Below, piece after piece: positions 45,900 to 55,266 of a stretch of 64,000 nt of DNA. The DNA is taken from the NCBI GenBank assembly GCA_005239165.1, contig RAPG01000014.1, forward strand, positions 81,832 to 145,831, given 5' to 3'. A program made the translations under genes and the position numbers. This stretch comes from Allopusillimonas ginsengisoli. Its GTDB lineage: Bacteria > Pseudomonadota > Gammaproteobacteria > Burkholderiales > Burkholderiaceae_B. Each line of letters starts with the position of its first letter. The first letter of the stretch is position 1. A model generated the notes under the pieces. That model did no database searches, was not told where the DNA came from, and saw only the letters and a program-made list of their open reading frames with translations.

Positions 45900-47027
45900 T
45901 CAGGAAAAGAAGTTCTTGACCCGGTCTGTCCATGACTTGCTGTTGGGCGAGTGTTTGTCACCGCCCTGCTCCAGTGAGGCTTCAAACTGGCGCAGTATCT
46001 TCTTTTGCTCATCGGTAAGACGCACAGGCGTTTCGACCGAAATATGGCAATACAGATCGCCCGGATAGCTGCCACGCAGGCCGCGTATACCCTTGCCACG
46101 CAAACGGAAGGTTTTACCCGACTGCGTACCCTCTGGCACGGTGATGGCACCCTTACCCGACAGCGTGGGAACCTCAAGATCACCACCCAAGGCGGCTGCC
46201 GTGAACGGAATAGTCAACTCGCAGTGCAAGTCATCGCCATCACGCTGGAAAATATTGTGAGGCTGGAGATGAATTTCGACATACAGGTCACCCGGAGGCC
46301 CACCATTGACGCCAGGCTCACCGTTTCCGGACGAACGGATACGCATGCCATCATCAATACCGGCAGGAATCTTGACCTGCAGGGTTTTGTTCTTGCGAAT
46401 GCGGCCCACGCCGTCGCAGGCATTGCAAGGGTCGGTGACCTCTTTGCCGCTGCCATGGCAAGTGGGGCAGGTTTGCTGCACGCTGAAAAAGCCCTGCTGC
46501 ATGCGCACCGTGCCATTTCCGTTGCAGGTACTGCATGTCTTGGGCTGTGTGCCGGGCTTGGCGCCAGAGCCGTGGCAAGTATCGCAAGACTCCCAGCTGG
46601 GCACACGGATTTCAGTGTCAAAACCACTTGCCGCCTGTTCCAGCGTTATATCGAGCGAGTACTTCAGGTCAGCCCCGCGATATACCTGTGGCCCGCCGCG
46701 TCGTCCGCCAGCACCGCCAAAGATCTCGCCAAAAATGTCGCCAAACGCATCGGCGAAGCCGGCGCCGCCCGCCCCGCCCATGCCACCCATACCCGAATTG
46801 GGATCAACGCCCGCATGGCCAAAGCGGTCATAAGCACCCCGCTTTTGCTCGTCAGAGAGCATCTCGTAAGCCTCTTTGACTTCCTTGAATTTCTCTTCGG
46901 TTTCTGTGTTGCCCGGATTGCGGTCCGGATGGTATTTCATTGCCAGCTTGCGGTAGGCTTTCTTCAGTTCGTCATCTGATGCGTTCTTTTGAACGCCCAG
47001 AATTTCGTAGTAATCGCGTTTTGCCAT
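45900..47027 (-). CDS. dnaJ: Chaperone DnaJ (Hsp40)
   Basis: 375 codons, full-length. J-domain MAKRDYYEILGVQKNAS with the HPD motif (YHPDRNPG), a Gly-rich/Phe segment (GMGGMGGAGGAGFADAFGDIFG), four zinc motifs CDTCHGSG, CSTCNGNG, CPTCHGSG and CNACDGVG, then the C-terminal peptide-binding domains. It delivers unfolded clients to DnaK and stimulates its ATPase. ATG 47027 matches the family start. A strong hairpin separates it from dnaK upstream. Confidence 0.97.
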   Translation of the reverse strand: MAKRDYYEILGVQKNASDDELKKAYRKLAMKYHPDRNPGNTETEEKFKEVKEAYEMLSDEQKRGAYDRFGHAGVDPNSGMGGMGGAGGAGFADAFGDIFGEIFGGAGGRRGGPQVYRGADLKYSLDITLEQAASGFDTEIRVPSWESCDTCHGSGAKPGTQPKTCSTCNGNGTVRMQQGFFSVQQTCPTCHGSGKEVTDPCNACDGVGRIRKNKTLQVKIPAGIDDGMRIRSSGNGEPGVNGGPPGDLYVEIHLQPHNIFQRDGDDLHCELTIPFTAAALGGDLEVPTLSGKGAITVPEGTQSGKTFRLRGKGIRGLRGSYPGDLYCHISVETPVRLTDEQKKILRQFEASLEQGGDKHSPNSKSWTDRVKNFFS

Positions 47028-47080
47028 GAGTAGTGCTTGCGTCTGTGACGTCTTACTGTTCTGCGTGTCTGAATAAGAAG

Positions 47081-47113
47081 GCCCGATTTCCGGCAAAACG
47101 CCAGAAACCGGGC
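47081..47113 (-). terminator. Hairpin between dnaK and dnaJ (partial terminator)
   Basis: On the minus strand GCCCGGTTTCTGGC pairs with GCCGGAAATCGGGC over 14 positions (two G-T pairs) around a GTTTT loop and is followed by CTTCTTATT. It lies 23 nt after the dnaK stop and about 54 nt before dnaJ, so it likely lowers dnaJ expression relative to dnaK. Confidence 0.65.
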
Positions 47114-47136
47114 TGGAAGACCTTTGAAATCAGGCC

Positions 47137-49059
47137 TTACTGATCGCGCTTGACTTCTTTGAAGTCGGCATCGACCACATCATCGTCGGCCGATTTGCCT
47201 GCATCGGCTGCGCCCTGTTCGGCAGCAGCCTGTGCCTGCATGTCAGCGTACATTTTCTCGCCCAGCTTCTGCGCTGCCACGGTCAGTGCCTCAACCTTGG
47301 CATCAATGGCTGGCTTGTCGCCGTCTTTGAGGGTTTCGTCGAGCTCTTTGATTGCAGCTTCGATTGCCTCTTTTTCGGACGCTTCAAGCTTGTCACCATG
47401 TTCTTCGAGCGACTTGCGGGTCGAATGCATGAGTGCATCGGCCTGGTTACGGGCCAGTGCAAGCTCGGCGACACGGTGGTCGTCTTCGGCATTGGCCTCG
47501 GCGTCTTTGACCATGCGTTCGACTTCATCATCAGTCAGGCCTGAGTTGGCCTTAATGGTGATCTTGTTTTCTTTACCTGTGCCTTTGTCTTTGGCTGACA
47601 CATGCAAAATGCCGTTGGCGTCGATATCGAAAGTGACTTCAATTTGCGGCGTACCACGACTTGCTGGCGGAATGCCCTCAAGGTTAAATTCGCCAAGCGA
47701 CTTGTTGCCGGCAGCAATTTCGCGCTCGCCCTGGAACACCTTGATGGTAACCGCCGGCTGGTTGTCATCAGCCGTAGAAAACACTTGCGAAAACCGTGTA
47801 GGTATCGTGGTGTTTTTCTGGATCATCTTGGTCATTACACCGCCCAGCGTCTCGATACCCAGCGACAGCGGGGTCACGTCAAGCAGCAGCACGTCTTTGC
47901 GGTCGCCAGACAGGACCGAGCCCTGAATGGCCGCGCCAGCGGCAACCGCCTCATCGGGATTGATGTCTTTGCGCGGATCGCGACCGAAGAACTCTTTGAC
48001 CTTTTCCTGGACCTTGGGCATACGTGTCATGCCCCCAACCAGAATTACGTCGTCGATTTCGGAGACCTTGATGCCTGCGTCTTTGATAGCAATGCGGCAA
48101 GGCTCTATGGTGCGCTCGATGAGTTCTTCAACCAGCGCCTCAAGCTTGGAACGGGTAATTTTCAGGTTAAGGTGCTTGGGACCGGATGCATCTGCGGTAA
48201 TGTACGGCAGGTTGATCTCGGTTTGCTGCGCGGACGACAGCTCGATTTTGGCCTTTTCAGCAGACTCTTTAAGACGCTGCAGGGCCAGAACGTCAGACGA
48301 CAGGTCTACACCGCTTTCTTTCTTGAACTCGGCAATGATGTAATCGATGATGCGCTGGTCGAAGTCTTCGCCGCCCAGGAACGTATCGCCGTTGGTGGAC
48401 AGCACTTCAAATTGCTTTTCACCATCTACATCGGCGATCTCAATAATGGATACGTCGAAAGTACCACCGCCCAGGTCATAAACCACAATTTTGCGGTCGC
48501 CCTTTTCGGTTTTGTCCATGCCAAAAGCAAGCGCTGCAGCCGTAGGCTCATTGATAATGCGCTTGACGTCAAGGCCTGCGATGCGGCCGGCGTCTTTTGT
48601 TGCCTGGCGCTGGCTGTCGTTAAAGTAGGCCGGTACCGTGATAACTGCTTCGGTAACCTCTTCACCGAGGTAGTCTTCGGCGGTTTTCTTCATTTTGCGC
48701 AGCACGTCGGCCGAAACCTGGGGAGGCGCGAGCTTTTTGCCCTGAGCTTCTACCCATGCGTCACCGTTATCAGCCTTAACAATGCCATAAGGCATGAGGT
48801 TGATGTCTTTTTGCACGGCTTTTTCGTCGAACTTACGACCGATTAGGCGCTTTACAGCATAAAGCGTGTTGTGCGGGTTGGTAACGGCCTGGCGCTTGGC
48901 CGGCGCACCAACCAGGATTTCGCCGTCTGGCATGTAGGCGACGATGGAAGGCGTTGTACGTGTACCTTCGGCGTTTTCAATAATTTTGACCTTGGTGCCA
49001 TCCATGATGGCGACGCAACTGTTGGTTGTGCCTAAGTCAATGCCAATAATCTTGCCCAT
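47137..49059 (-). CDS. dnaK: Chaperone DnaK (Hsp70)
   Basis: 640 residues. The nucleotide-binding domain starts GKIIGIDLGTTNSCVAIMDG and contains VYDLGGGTFDVSI and ILVGGMTRMPKVQ; the substrate domain includes LLLDVTPLSLGIETLGG; the lid ends with the acidic DDDVVDADFKEVKRDQ tail. It folds and protects proteins with DnaJ and GrpE. A sigma-32-type promoter lies 54-80 nt upstream in addition to the one before grpE. Confidence 0.98.
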   Translation of the reverse strand: MGKIIGIDLGTTNSCVAIMDGTKVKIIENAEGTRTTPSIVAYMPDGEILVGAPAKRQAVTNPHNTLYAVKRLIGRKFDEKAVQKDINLMPYGIVKADNGDAWVEAQGKKLAPPQVSADVLRKMKKTAEDYLGEEVTEAVITVPAYFNDSQRQATKDAGRIAGLDVKRIINEPTAAALAFGMDKTEKGDRKIVVYDLGGGTFDVSIIEIADVDGEKQFEVLSTNGDTFLGGEDFDQRIIDYIIAEFKKESGVDLSSDVLALQRLKESAEKAKIELSSAQQTEINLPYITADASGPKHLNLKITRSKLEALVEELIERTIEPCRIAIKDAGIKVSEIDDVILVGGMTRMPKVQEKVKEFFGRDPRKDINPDEAVAAGAAIQGSVLSGDRKDVLLLDVTPLSLGIETLGGVMTKMIQKNTTIPTRFSQVFSTADDNQPAVTIKVFQGEREIAAGNKSLGEFNLEGIPPASRGTPQIEVTFDIDANGILHVSAKDKGTGKENKITIKANSGLTDDEVERMVKDAEANAEDDHRVAELALARNQADALMHSTRKSLEEHGDKLEASEKEAIEAAIKELDETLKDGDKPAIDAKVEALTVAAQKLGEKMYADMQAQAAAEQGAADAGKSADDDVVDADFKEVKRDQ

Positions 49060-49112
49060 AATCTTTATACCCTGGAAAAATTCGAATATTAAAACTGCCT
49101 GATGGATGCTAG

Positions 49113-49138
49113 GTGGGGCTCAGGCGTTAAATTTCAAG
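49113..49138 (-). promoter_or_regulatory. Sigma-32-type heat-shock promoter before dnaK
   Basis: Minus strand CTTGAA (49138-49133), 14 nt, then CCCCAC (49118-49113). The RpoH consensus is CTTGAA-n13/14-CCCCAT, so five of six bases match in the -10 and all six in the -35. Confidence 0.75.
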
Positions 49139-49163
49139 ACTGATCAGCGAAAAATTGTGTTTT

Positions 49164-49769
49164 TCAGGCCTGGCCAGCCGAAACCGTAACCAATGCAGGG
49201 CGCAACACGCGGTCAGCAATGGTGTAGCCTTTTTGCAGCAACTGGATGACTTCGCCCTCAGGCTGCTCAGACGGCAATGAGGAAATGGCCTGATGCAGAT
49301 GAGGATCAAATTTTTCGCCCTGGACCGGTGCGATCTCTTTCATGAGGTTGCGGTCAAAGGCCGAATTAAGCTGACGCAGCGTTGCCTCGACACCTTCCTT
49401 CCATGCCTGGGCGGTTTGGTCTGTGAGCCCCAGAGCAGCTTCGAGGCTGTCTTTGACCGGAATTAGGCTTTCTGCAAAGGATTCAGTACCAAACTTGCGG
49501 GCCTTGGAAACGTCATCTTGCGCACGGCGACGAATATTTTCGACCTCGGCCTTGGCGCGAAGCAGTTCTTCATGATATTGCCCGACCTTTTCCTGAGCCT
49601 CGACCAGCAAAGAAGCCAGATTTTCGTCAGAGGCTTCGCCGGCACCATCGAATTCTGCCTCGCCAGCCTCGTAAGTGCCCGGCTGTGACTCGTTGGTTTC
49701 AAGCTTTTCGGCGGTATCGGGCTCATGCCCTTCCTGGCGTTGATCTACAGGTTCTTTGGATGCCGACAT
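49164..49769 (-). CDS. grpE: Nucleotide exchange factor GrpE
   Basis: 201 residues. An acidic N-terminal region, then the long coiled coil (LLVEAQEKVGQYHEELLRAKAEVENIRRRAQDDVSKA) and the C-terminal beta domain (FDPHLHQAISSLPSEQPEGEVIQLLQKGYTIADRVLRPALV). It releases ADP from DnaK. ATG 49769 has GGAG 8 nt upstream and gives the usual length. A heat-shock promoter lies 42-66 nt upstream. Confidence 0.96.
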   Translation of the reverse strand: MSASKEPVDQRQEGHEPDTAEKLETNESQPGTYEAGEAEFDGAGEASDENLASLLVEAQEKVGQYHEELLRAKAEVENIRRRAQDDVSKARKFGTESFAESLIPVKDSLEAALGLTDQTAQAWKEGVEATLRQLNSAFDRNLMKEIAPVQGEKFDPHLHQAISSLPSEQPEGEVIQLLQKGYTIADRVLRPALVTVSAGQA

Positions 49770-49810
49770 AGAGAATCTCCACTTCATATTAGGATGCGAT
49801 TTGATGAAAT

Positions 49811-49835
49811 TGGGGGCATGCGCCCTCATTTCAAG
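49811..49835 (-). promoter_or_regulatory. Sigma-32-type heat-shock promoter before grpE
   Basis: Minus strand CTTGAA (49835-49830), 13 nt, then CCCCCA (49816-49811). This agrees well with the RpoH consensus and sits at the expected distance from the grpE start. Confidence 0.75.
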
Positions 49836-49936
49836 TACTGACCGTAGCGACCAGTGGGTTCAGGCAATAGCCGGCCTGCCGACATTGCGTAGGATATGCG
49901 TAAAAAATCAGGAACTTGCAGGCGATAACTGTGTAA

Positions 49937-50989
49937 TCACACCCAACCGCCAAGCTGAGCCCGAATGAAGCCAGCCAGCCCGGCAGCCCACGAGGGATCA
50001 CCATTTAGGCATGGAATGTAACGAAACTGCGCCCCGCCCTCCTCGAGAAAGGCGTCACGACACTGCATCTGAATTTCTTCCAGCGTCTCGAGGCAGTCTG
50101 CCAGAAAGCCCGGGCACATGACATCAACGCTTTTTACACCTTTGCGAGCCCATTCACGCAGAGTTGGCTCGGTATAGGGCTTGAGCCATTCTTGGGCACC
50201 GAAACGGCTCTGGAATGTGACATGTACCCGCTCGCCATCAGCCCCCAGACGCTCTCGCAGCAACTTTGCAGTTTCCATGCAGTCACGATGGTATGGGTCA
50301 CCTTGCTCAACGGTAACACGTGGCAAACCATGGAAGCTGAGCAACAGGTGCTCAGGCTTGCCGTTTTTAGCCCAGTACTGGCGCACTTGCTGCTCAAGCC
50401 CGTCAATGTATGCCGGCAATGTATTGAAGCGTTTGATAAAACGAAACTCGGGCTGATCGCGCAGACAAGCAGCGTAAGCAGCCACCTTGTCAAAAGCGGT
50501 AGCGGTGGTGCTTGCGGCGTACTGCGGGTAGAGAGGCACGACGACAATGCGTTCACAGCCCTGCTGACGCAAATCATCGATGGCATTGGCAACAGACGGG
50601 TTGCCATAGCGCATACCCAGCGCGACTCGGGCCGATACGCCTTGCGCCTCAAGGTGCTGGGCCACGCCGTCGGTCAGATGATGGCTGTAGACCAGCAATG
50701 GCGAGCCCTGCTCAAGCCATATTTCTTTATACCGGGGCGCCAGCTTTGCCGGCCGGCGCACCAGCACCGCGCCACGCAGAATAATCTGCCAGATCCATTG
50801 CGGGATCTCCACAACACGCGGGTCGGATAAAAACTCAAGCAAATAGCGCCGTATTGCGCCTGCAGTTGGCTCGTCGGGTGTACCCAGATTAATGAGCAGT
50901 ACACCAACAGGGCCGGCCTCGCGTGGCGACGGCACACTGACGAGCGCCTCGGGGTCGGAGGGTTCGGGAAGAAAGCGAGATTTAAACAT
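49937..50989 (-). CDS. hemH: Ferrochelatase
   Basis: 350 residues. It inserts Fe2+ into protoporphyrin IX in the last step of haem synthesis. Conserved segments: VGVLLINLGTPDEPT near residue 28, the VVPLYPQYAASTTA block, LLSFHGLPRVTVEQGDPY with the catalytic His, and the C-terminal VMCPGFLADCLETLEEI. It overlaps hrcA by 8 nt, so the two share a transcript; this hrcA-hemH-grpE order is usual in Alcaligenaceae. Confidence 0.95.
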   Translation of the reverse strand: MFKSRFLPEPSDPEALVSVPSPREAGPVGVLLINLGTPDEPTAGAIRRYLLEFLSDPRVVEIPQWIWQIILRGAVLVRRPAKLAPRYKEIWLEQGSPLLVYSHHLTDGVAQHLEAQGVSARVALGMRYGNPSVANAIDDLRQQGCERIVVVPLYPQYAASTTATAFDKVAAYAACLRDQPEFRFIKRFNTLPAYIDGLEQQVRQYWAKNGKPEHLLLSFHGLPRVTVEQGDPYHRDCMETAKLLRERLGADGERVHVTFQSRFGAQEWLKPYTEPTLREWARKGVKSVDVMCPGFLADCLETLEEIQMQCRDAFLEEGGAQFRYIPCLNGDPSWAAGLAGFIRAQLGGWV

Positions 50990-51980
50990 TATGACTCAAG
51001 GCGTTGGACAGCAGCCTTGCGGTGATGTCGACAATGGGGATGACTCGCTCATAGGCCATGCGCGAGGGACCGATAACCCCAAGTGTACCAACCACCTTCC
51101 CATCTACCCCATACGGGGCGGTGATGATTGATACGTCTTCAAGAGGCACCAGGCGTGAGTCACCGCCTATGTATATTTGTACGCCTGTTCCCCGGCTGGA
51201 CACATCGAGCAACTGCAGTAATTCGGTTTTTTTCTCGAACATGGAGAACATGCGCCGGAGCCGGTCGAGGTCTGAGGCAATGTCCAGCAGTTTGCTTTCA
51301 CCGTAAATGACCAGCGTTTCATCATCGTCGTCATCAGCGGTGCCGGCGTCGACGGCTGCCTGCATCAGGCGAGAAATGTCTGCCTGCAGTGAGGACAGAT
51401 CCTGGGTAATGGCCTCACGCACCCGATCAAAGGCCATCCCGGCAAAATGCTGATTGAAGAAACTGCCGGCATCGAGCAGCTCTTGCTCAGTGTAATTGCG
51501 CGGCACAAAAAGTATACGATTTTGCACATCGCCATCGGGCGTAACGATAATAAGCAGCACCCGTTTGTCGGAAAGCCGTATGAATTCAATTTGCCTGAAC
51601 ACCTGCGCGCGCTTGGGCGCCAGCACAACGCCCGCAAACTGTGACAGATTGGAAAGCAACGTGGCGGCCGCCGTAACGGCCCTGCCAGGCTCGGAGGCCG
51701 GAAGCATCTCACGTATTTGCCGAGGGGGCATGACCTCGAAACGCTGCACCGCCAGCAGACGGTCAACGAATACGCGATAACCTCTGGGCGTAGGCACCCG
51801 ACCGGCTGAGGTATGTGGGCTGTGGATCAGACCGAGATCTTCGAGATCGGCCATAACGTTGCGGATGGTGGCCGGCGAGAGATCAAACATTTTTGACAAC
51901 GTGCGAGAACCCACCGGCTGACCATCAGCGATGTAGCGCTCTATGAGCGCCTTCAGCAGTGCGTTGGCTCTATCATCCAT
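50982..51980 (-). CDS. hrcA: Heat-inducible transcription repressor HrcA
   Basis: 332 residues. N-terminal winged helix (ALLKALIERYIADGQPVGSRTLSKMFDLSPATIRNVMADLEDLGLI), followed by the GAF-like regulatory domain (SIITAPYGVDGKVVGTLGVIGPSRMAYERVIPIVD). HrcA binds CIRCE elements and represses groESL and similar genes. No CIRCE element was seen in this window, so its targets are elsewhere. A sigma-32-type promoter lies upstream. Confidence 0.95.
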   Translation of the reverse strand: MDDRANALLKALIERYIADGQPVGSRTLSKMFDLSPATIRNVMADLEDLGLIHSPHTSAGRVPTPRGYRVFVDRLLAVQRFEVMPPRQIREMLPASEPGRAVTAAATLLSNLSQFAGVVLAPKRAQVFRQIEFIRLSDKRVLLIIVTPDGDVQNRILFVPRNYTEQELLDAGSFFNQHFAGMAFDRVREAITQDLSSLQADISRLMQAAVDAGTADDDDDETLVIYGESKLLDIASDLDRLRRMFSMFEKKTELLQLLDVSSRGTGVQIYIGGDSRLVPLEDVSIITAPYGVDGKVVGTLGVIGPSRMAYERVIPIVDITARLLSNALSHNV

Positions 51981-52038
51981 AATTCTATTTTATGCAATAT
52001 TGCCGACTAAGGCCTGTTATCCCAAAACCCTGATAGCC

Positions 52039-52063
52039 TCGGGGGATTCTATAATTGTTCAAG
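52039..52063 (-). promoter_or_regulatory. Sigma-32-type promoter before hrcA
   Basis: Minus strand CTTGAA (52063-52058), 13 nt, then CCCCGA (52044-52039). It is about 60 nt before the hrcA start codon and 38 nt before the divergent nadK start. The -10 differs from CCCCAT at two bases. Confidence 0.65.
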
Positions 52064-52100
52064 TCCTATTATTCCATCAAAACTCCGGGGTGTTTCTTCC

Positions 52101-53000
52101 ATGCACTTTAAAACTGTCGCACTCATCGGCCGACACCAGGATACAGGCCTGGACGCCCCTCTGCGCCAGCTGGCGGCAATGCTGCAGCATGCAGGCTGCA
52201 CAGTATTGCTCGAGGCCGAAACAGCCCGCAATACAGGCATTACAGAGCTTACCCTGGCTTCTTATGAAGACATAGGCCAACGCGCTGATCTCGCCGTAGT
52301 AATGGGCGGCGACGGCACCATGTTGGGTGCCGCCCGCAAGCTCGCACATAGTAACGTGGCGCTAATCGGCATCAACCATGGTCGCCTGGGGTTTATTACA
52401 GACATCCCGCTGCACAATGCCAACGATGCCCTGGCCAGCGTTATCAACGGTCAGTTTGAATCTGAAGACCGCGTGTTGCTTGAAGGACGGGTAACGCGAG
52501 AGGGCGAAACCCTGTTTTCCGGTCTTGCCCTTAATGACGTGGTCCTCAACCGCGCAGGCCGGGGCGGCATGATAGAGGTTCGCATCGAGTTCAACGGCGT
52601 CTTCATGTACAGCCAGCGCGCCGACGGCCTGATCGTGGCCACACCAACTGGGTCTACGGCGTATTCACTGTCGGCGAATGGCCCGGTAGTCTACCCTGAC
52701 CTCAACGCCATTTTGCTGGTGCCGGTGGCGCCTCAAACGCTTTCAAACCGCCCTATCGTGCTGCCCGATACCGGCACACTCACGCTCATCATTACGGCTC
52801 TCGGGCGCGTAGAATCGGGTGCCAGCGTGCACTTTGACATGCAAACGTGGTCTGATTGCCAGGCGGGCGACCGCCTTGATGTGCGCCGGGCAGAACACAC
52901 CGTGCGCTTCATTCACCCCACCGGTTACAGTTTTTTTTCGACGCTGCGTCGCAAACTGCACTGGAATCACATGCCCCAACCTTCGGACGAGGCCGAGTAA
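52101..53000 (+). CDS. nadK: NAD kinase
   Basis: 299 residues. It phosphorylates NAD+ to NADP+. The GGDGTML motif (about residues 69-75), the NHGRLGFITDI block and the TPTGSTAYSLSANGPVVYPD segment are all present. It is divergent from hrcA and followed 3 nt later by recN, the standard order in this group. Confidence 0.97.
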   Translation: MHFKTVALIGRHQDTGLDAPLRQLAAMLQHAGCTVLLEAETARNTGITELTLASYEDIGQRADLAVVMGGDGTMLGAARKLAHSNVALIGINHGRLGFITDIPLHNANDALASVINGQFESEDRVLLEGRVTREGETLFSGLALNDVVLNRAGRGGMIEVRIEFNGVFMYSQRADGLIVATPTGSTAYSLSANGPVVYPDLNAILLVPVAPQTLSNRPIVLPDTGTLTLIITALGRVESGASVHFDMQTWSDCQAGDRLDVRRAEHTVRFIHPTGYSFFSTLRRKLHWNHMPQPSDEAE

Positions 53001-53003
53001 ACC

Positions 53004-54656
53004 ATGCTGCGCACCCTGCATATACGTGATTTTGTCATTGTCGACGAGGCGGAACTGCATTTCGAAGCTGGGTTTACTGTGTTCTCGGGTGAAACCGGCG
53101 CAGGCAAATCCATACTTGTTGACGCGCTGTCACTGGCTCTGGGAGCACGCGGCGATGTAGGCATGCTGCGCGAAGGTTCAGCGCGGGCCGACATCACCGC
53201 CATTTTTGATCCTCCCCCTCTGGTGCACAATTGGCTGCAAGAACGCGAGCTTCTGTCAGATGACGGCTTACTGCTGCGACGTGTCATCGACGCGCAGGGC
53301 CGCAGCAGGGCGTTCATCAATGGCATCCCGGTGGCACTGGGCCAACTGCGCGAAGTCGGCGAGTATCTCGTCGACATACATGGGCAACACGCCCACCAAA
53401 GCCTGCTCAAGGCGTCCAGCCAGCGGGCCCTGCTTGACGCCCAGGGTGGGCACACAGATCTCGCCCGCGACGTCCAGCAGGCCTGGCAAACATGGCACGA
53501 TGTACGCAAAAAACTCGACGACGCACGACACAACGCCGCAGCACTGCAAGAAGAGCGCGAGCGCCTCGAATGGCGGCTTGCAGAACTCGACCGTCTGGCT
53601 CTGCAGCCCGACGAGTGGGAAACATTGGGTAGCGAGCATAGCCGGCTTGCACACGCCCAGGCCCTTCTCGATGGCGCGGCACACGCCCTGTCAGCGCTTG
53701 ACGATGAGCAAGGCGCAGCCCGCCAGGCCCTGACTGCAGCCGCACACCACATACAGCCGCTGCTGAGGCATGACGCACATTTACAAAGTGTTTATGACGC
53801 CATTGACTCAGCGCGCATAGGCATCGATGAGGCGGTATCCGACCTCAACAGCTATCTAGACCGCGTTGAGCTCGACCCCGATCGGCTTGTTCAGGCAGAG
53901 CAAAGACTTGCCGCTGTTTTTGAGATGGCACGTAAGTTCGGCGTCGAGCCCGACGAACTGCCCGGTCTCCGTGACACTTTGCAGCAGCAACTCGATGCCA
54001 GCCAGTCAGCGGCCGACACTGAAGCGCTCGAGGCATACGAGCAGGCCGCTGCCGCGCAATACAAAGAACTCGCCGCGCGTCTGGGCAAAGCCAGGCAAAA
54101 AACCGGTAAGTCTCTGGCAAAGCGTGTCAGCGAAGCCATGCAAACGCTGTCCATGCAAGGTGGCCGCTTTGATGTCGCACTTTCACCCTGCACAGACGGG
54201 CCTCACGGCACCGAGAACGTAGAGTTTCTGGTGGCAGGCCATGCCGGCACCAGCCTGCGCCCGCTTGCCAAAGTGGCGTCGGGCGGCGAGCTGGCCCGTA
54301 TTTCGCTGGCGCTGTCGGTTATTGCGAGCCAGGCCGCACGTGTGCCAACACTTATCTTTGACGAGGTGGATACCGGAATAGGGGGCGCAGTGGCCGATGT
54401 AGTCGGACGCCTCTTGCGCACGCTGGGTGAGCGCCATCAGGTGCTGTGCGTTACACACCTGCCTCAAGTGGCGGCCAGGGGCATGCATCATTATGAAGTG
54501 CGCAAAAGCACAGGCAACAACGGCACCCTGTCAACAATAGAAAATCTGGATGACGCTGGCCGTGTTGCCGAGGTGGCACGCATGCTGGGTGGTCTTAAAA
54601 TTACCGATACCACCCGCACGCACGCACGAGAAATGCTTGCAAATCAGGCCAGCTAA
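53004..54656 (+). CDS. recN: DNA repair protein RecN
   Basis: 550 residues, an SMC-like ATPase for double-strand-break repair. N-terminal Walker A GETGAGKS (about residues 30-37), a long central coiled coil (EERERLEWRLAELDRL), the ABC signature VASGGELARISLALSVI and Walker B LIFDEVDTGIGG near residue 450. Intact and full-length. Confidence 0.97.
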   Translation: MLRTLHIRDFVIVDEAELHFEAGFTVFSGETGAGKSILVDALSLALGARGDVGMLREGSARADITAIFDPPPLVHNWLQERELLSDDGLLLRRVIDAQGRSRAFINGIPVALGQLREVGEYLVDIHGQHAHQSLLKASSQRALLDAQGGHTDLARDVQQAWQTWHDVRKKLDDARHNAAALQEERERLEWRLAELDRLALQPDEWETLGSEHSRLAHAQALLDGAAHALSALDDEQGAARQALTAAAHHIQPLLRHDAHLQSVYDAIDSARIGIDEAVSDLNSYLDRVELDPDRLVQAEQRLAAVFEMARKFGVEPDELPGLRDTLQQQLDASQSAADTEALEAYEQAAAAQYKELAARLGKARQKTGKSLAKRVSEAMQTLSMQGGRFDVALSPCTDGPHGTENVEFLVAGHAGTSLRPLAKVASGGELARISLALSVIASQAARVPTLIFDEVDTGIGGAVADVVGRLLRTLGERHQVLCVTHLPQVAARGMHHYEVRKSTGNNGTLSTIENLDDAGRVAEVARMLGGLKITDTTRTHAREMLANQAS

Positions 54657-54676
54657 CCTGCCGTCTCGCGGCAGGT
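54656..54676. terminator. Shared terminator hairpin between recN and fur
   Basis: ACCTGCCG (54656-54663) pairs with CGGCAGGT (54669-54676) over 8 bp with a 5-nt loop. It fills the whole gap between the convergent recN and fur stop codons and can serve both strands. Confidence 0.6.
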
Positions 54677-55122
54677 CAGACATGACTTTTGGTTTGCTGC
54701 CCCTTAGGCTTGGCCTGACATTTAGGGCAGACACCGTACAACAGCATGGTGTGGGTATCAAGCGTATACCCGTGCTCATCAGCCACTTTGTGCTGGCGCT
54801 TTTCGATCTCGGTGTCGGTAAACTCTTCGACCGTGCCACAAATGGTGCAGATCAGGTGATCATGATGATCGCCATCGTTCAGTTCGAATACCGCCTTGCC
54901 ACCGTCAAACTGGCTGCGCACCAGTATGCCCGCCTGCTCAAACTGCGTAAGCACCCGGTATACCGTCGCAAGGCCGATATCAACCTCTTCGGCAATAAGG
55001 GTGCGATATATGTCTTCGGCACTTTGATGCCGCTCATCAGCCCTACGAAAAATGTCAAGAATCTTGAGGCGGGGAAAGGTCGCCTTCAAGCCCATATTCT
55101 TCAATTCAGTTTGATCGCTCAT
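54676..55122 (-). CDS. fur: Ferric uptake regulator Fur
   Basis: 148 residues. Winged-helix DNA-binding domain (GLKATFPRLKILDIFRR, DIGLATVYRVLTQFEQAGIL) and a metal-binding/dimer domain with HHDHLICTICG and a second Cys pair CPKC. Fe2+-Fur represses iron uptake genes; a candidate Fur box is found at the far end of this window. Divergent from bamE, as is usual in betaproteobacteria. Confidence 0.96.
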   Translation of the reverse strand: MSDQTELKNMGLKATFPRLKILDIFRRADERHQSAEDIYRTLIAEEVDIGLATVYRVLTQFEQAGILVRSQFDGGKAVFELNDGDHHDHLICTICGTVEEFTDTEIEKRQHKVADEHGYTLDTHTMLLYGVCPKCQAKPKGQQTKSHV

Positions 55123-55266
55123 GGCTAAAATGTCTCTGGCAGTAATGAATCAACTGCGGATGCGGGCAGAATGCCGAGCAGCCGAGGCCGACTGACGTTA
55201 TTATGCGTCTATTCTTAAAGCTTTATGATAACGGTTTTATTCGATATGGATAAACAGGGGCGTTTT

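Noticed and set aside
46005..46979. Open frame of 324 codons on the plus strand
   Set aside because: It is antisense to dnaJ; a shadow of the zinc-finger and Gly-rich coding sequence.
47602..48846. Long open frame of 414 codons on the plus strand
   Set aside because: It is antisense to dnaK, whose codon bias opens the opposite strand; the translation resembles nothing known.
51981..52100. CIRCE element for HrcA autoregulation
   Set aside because: The TTAGCACTC-n9-GAGTGCTAA pattern is absent here and was not seen elsewhere in the window.
55123..55266. Fur box between fur and bamE
   Set aside because: No stretch approaches the Fur consensus closely enough to call.
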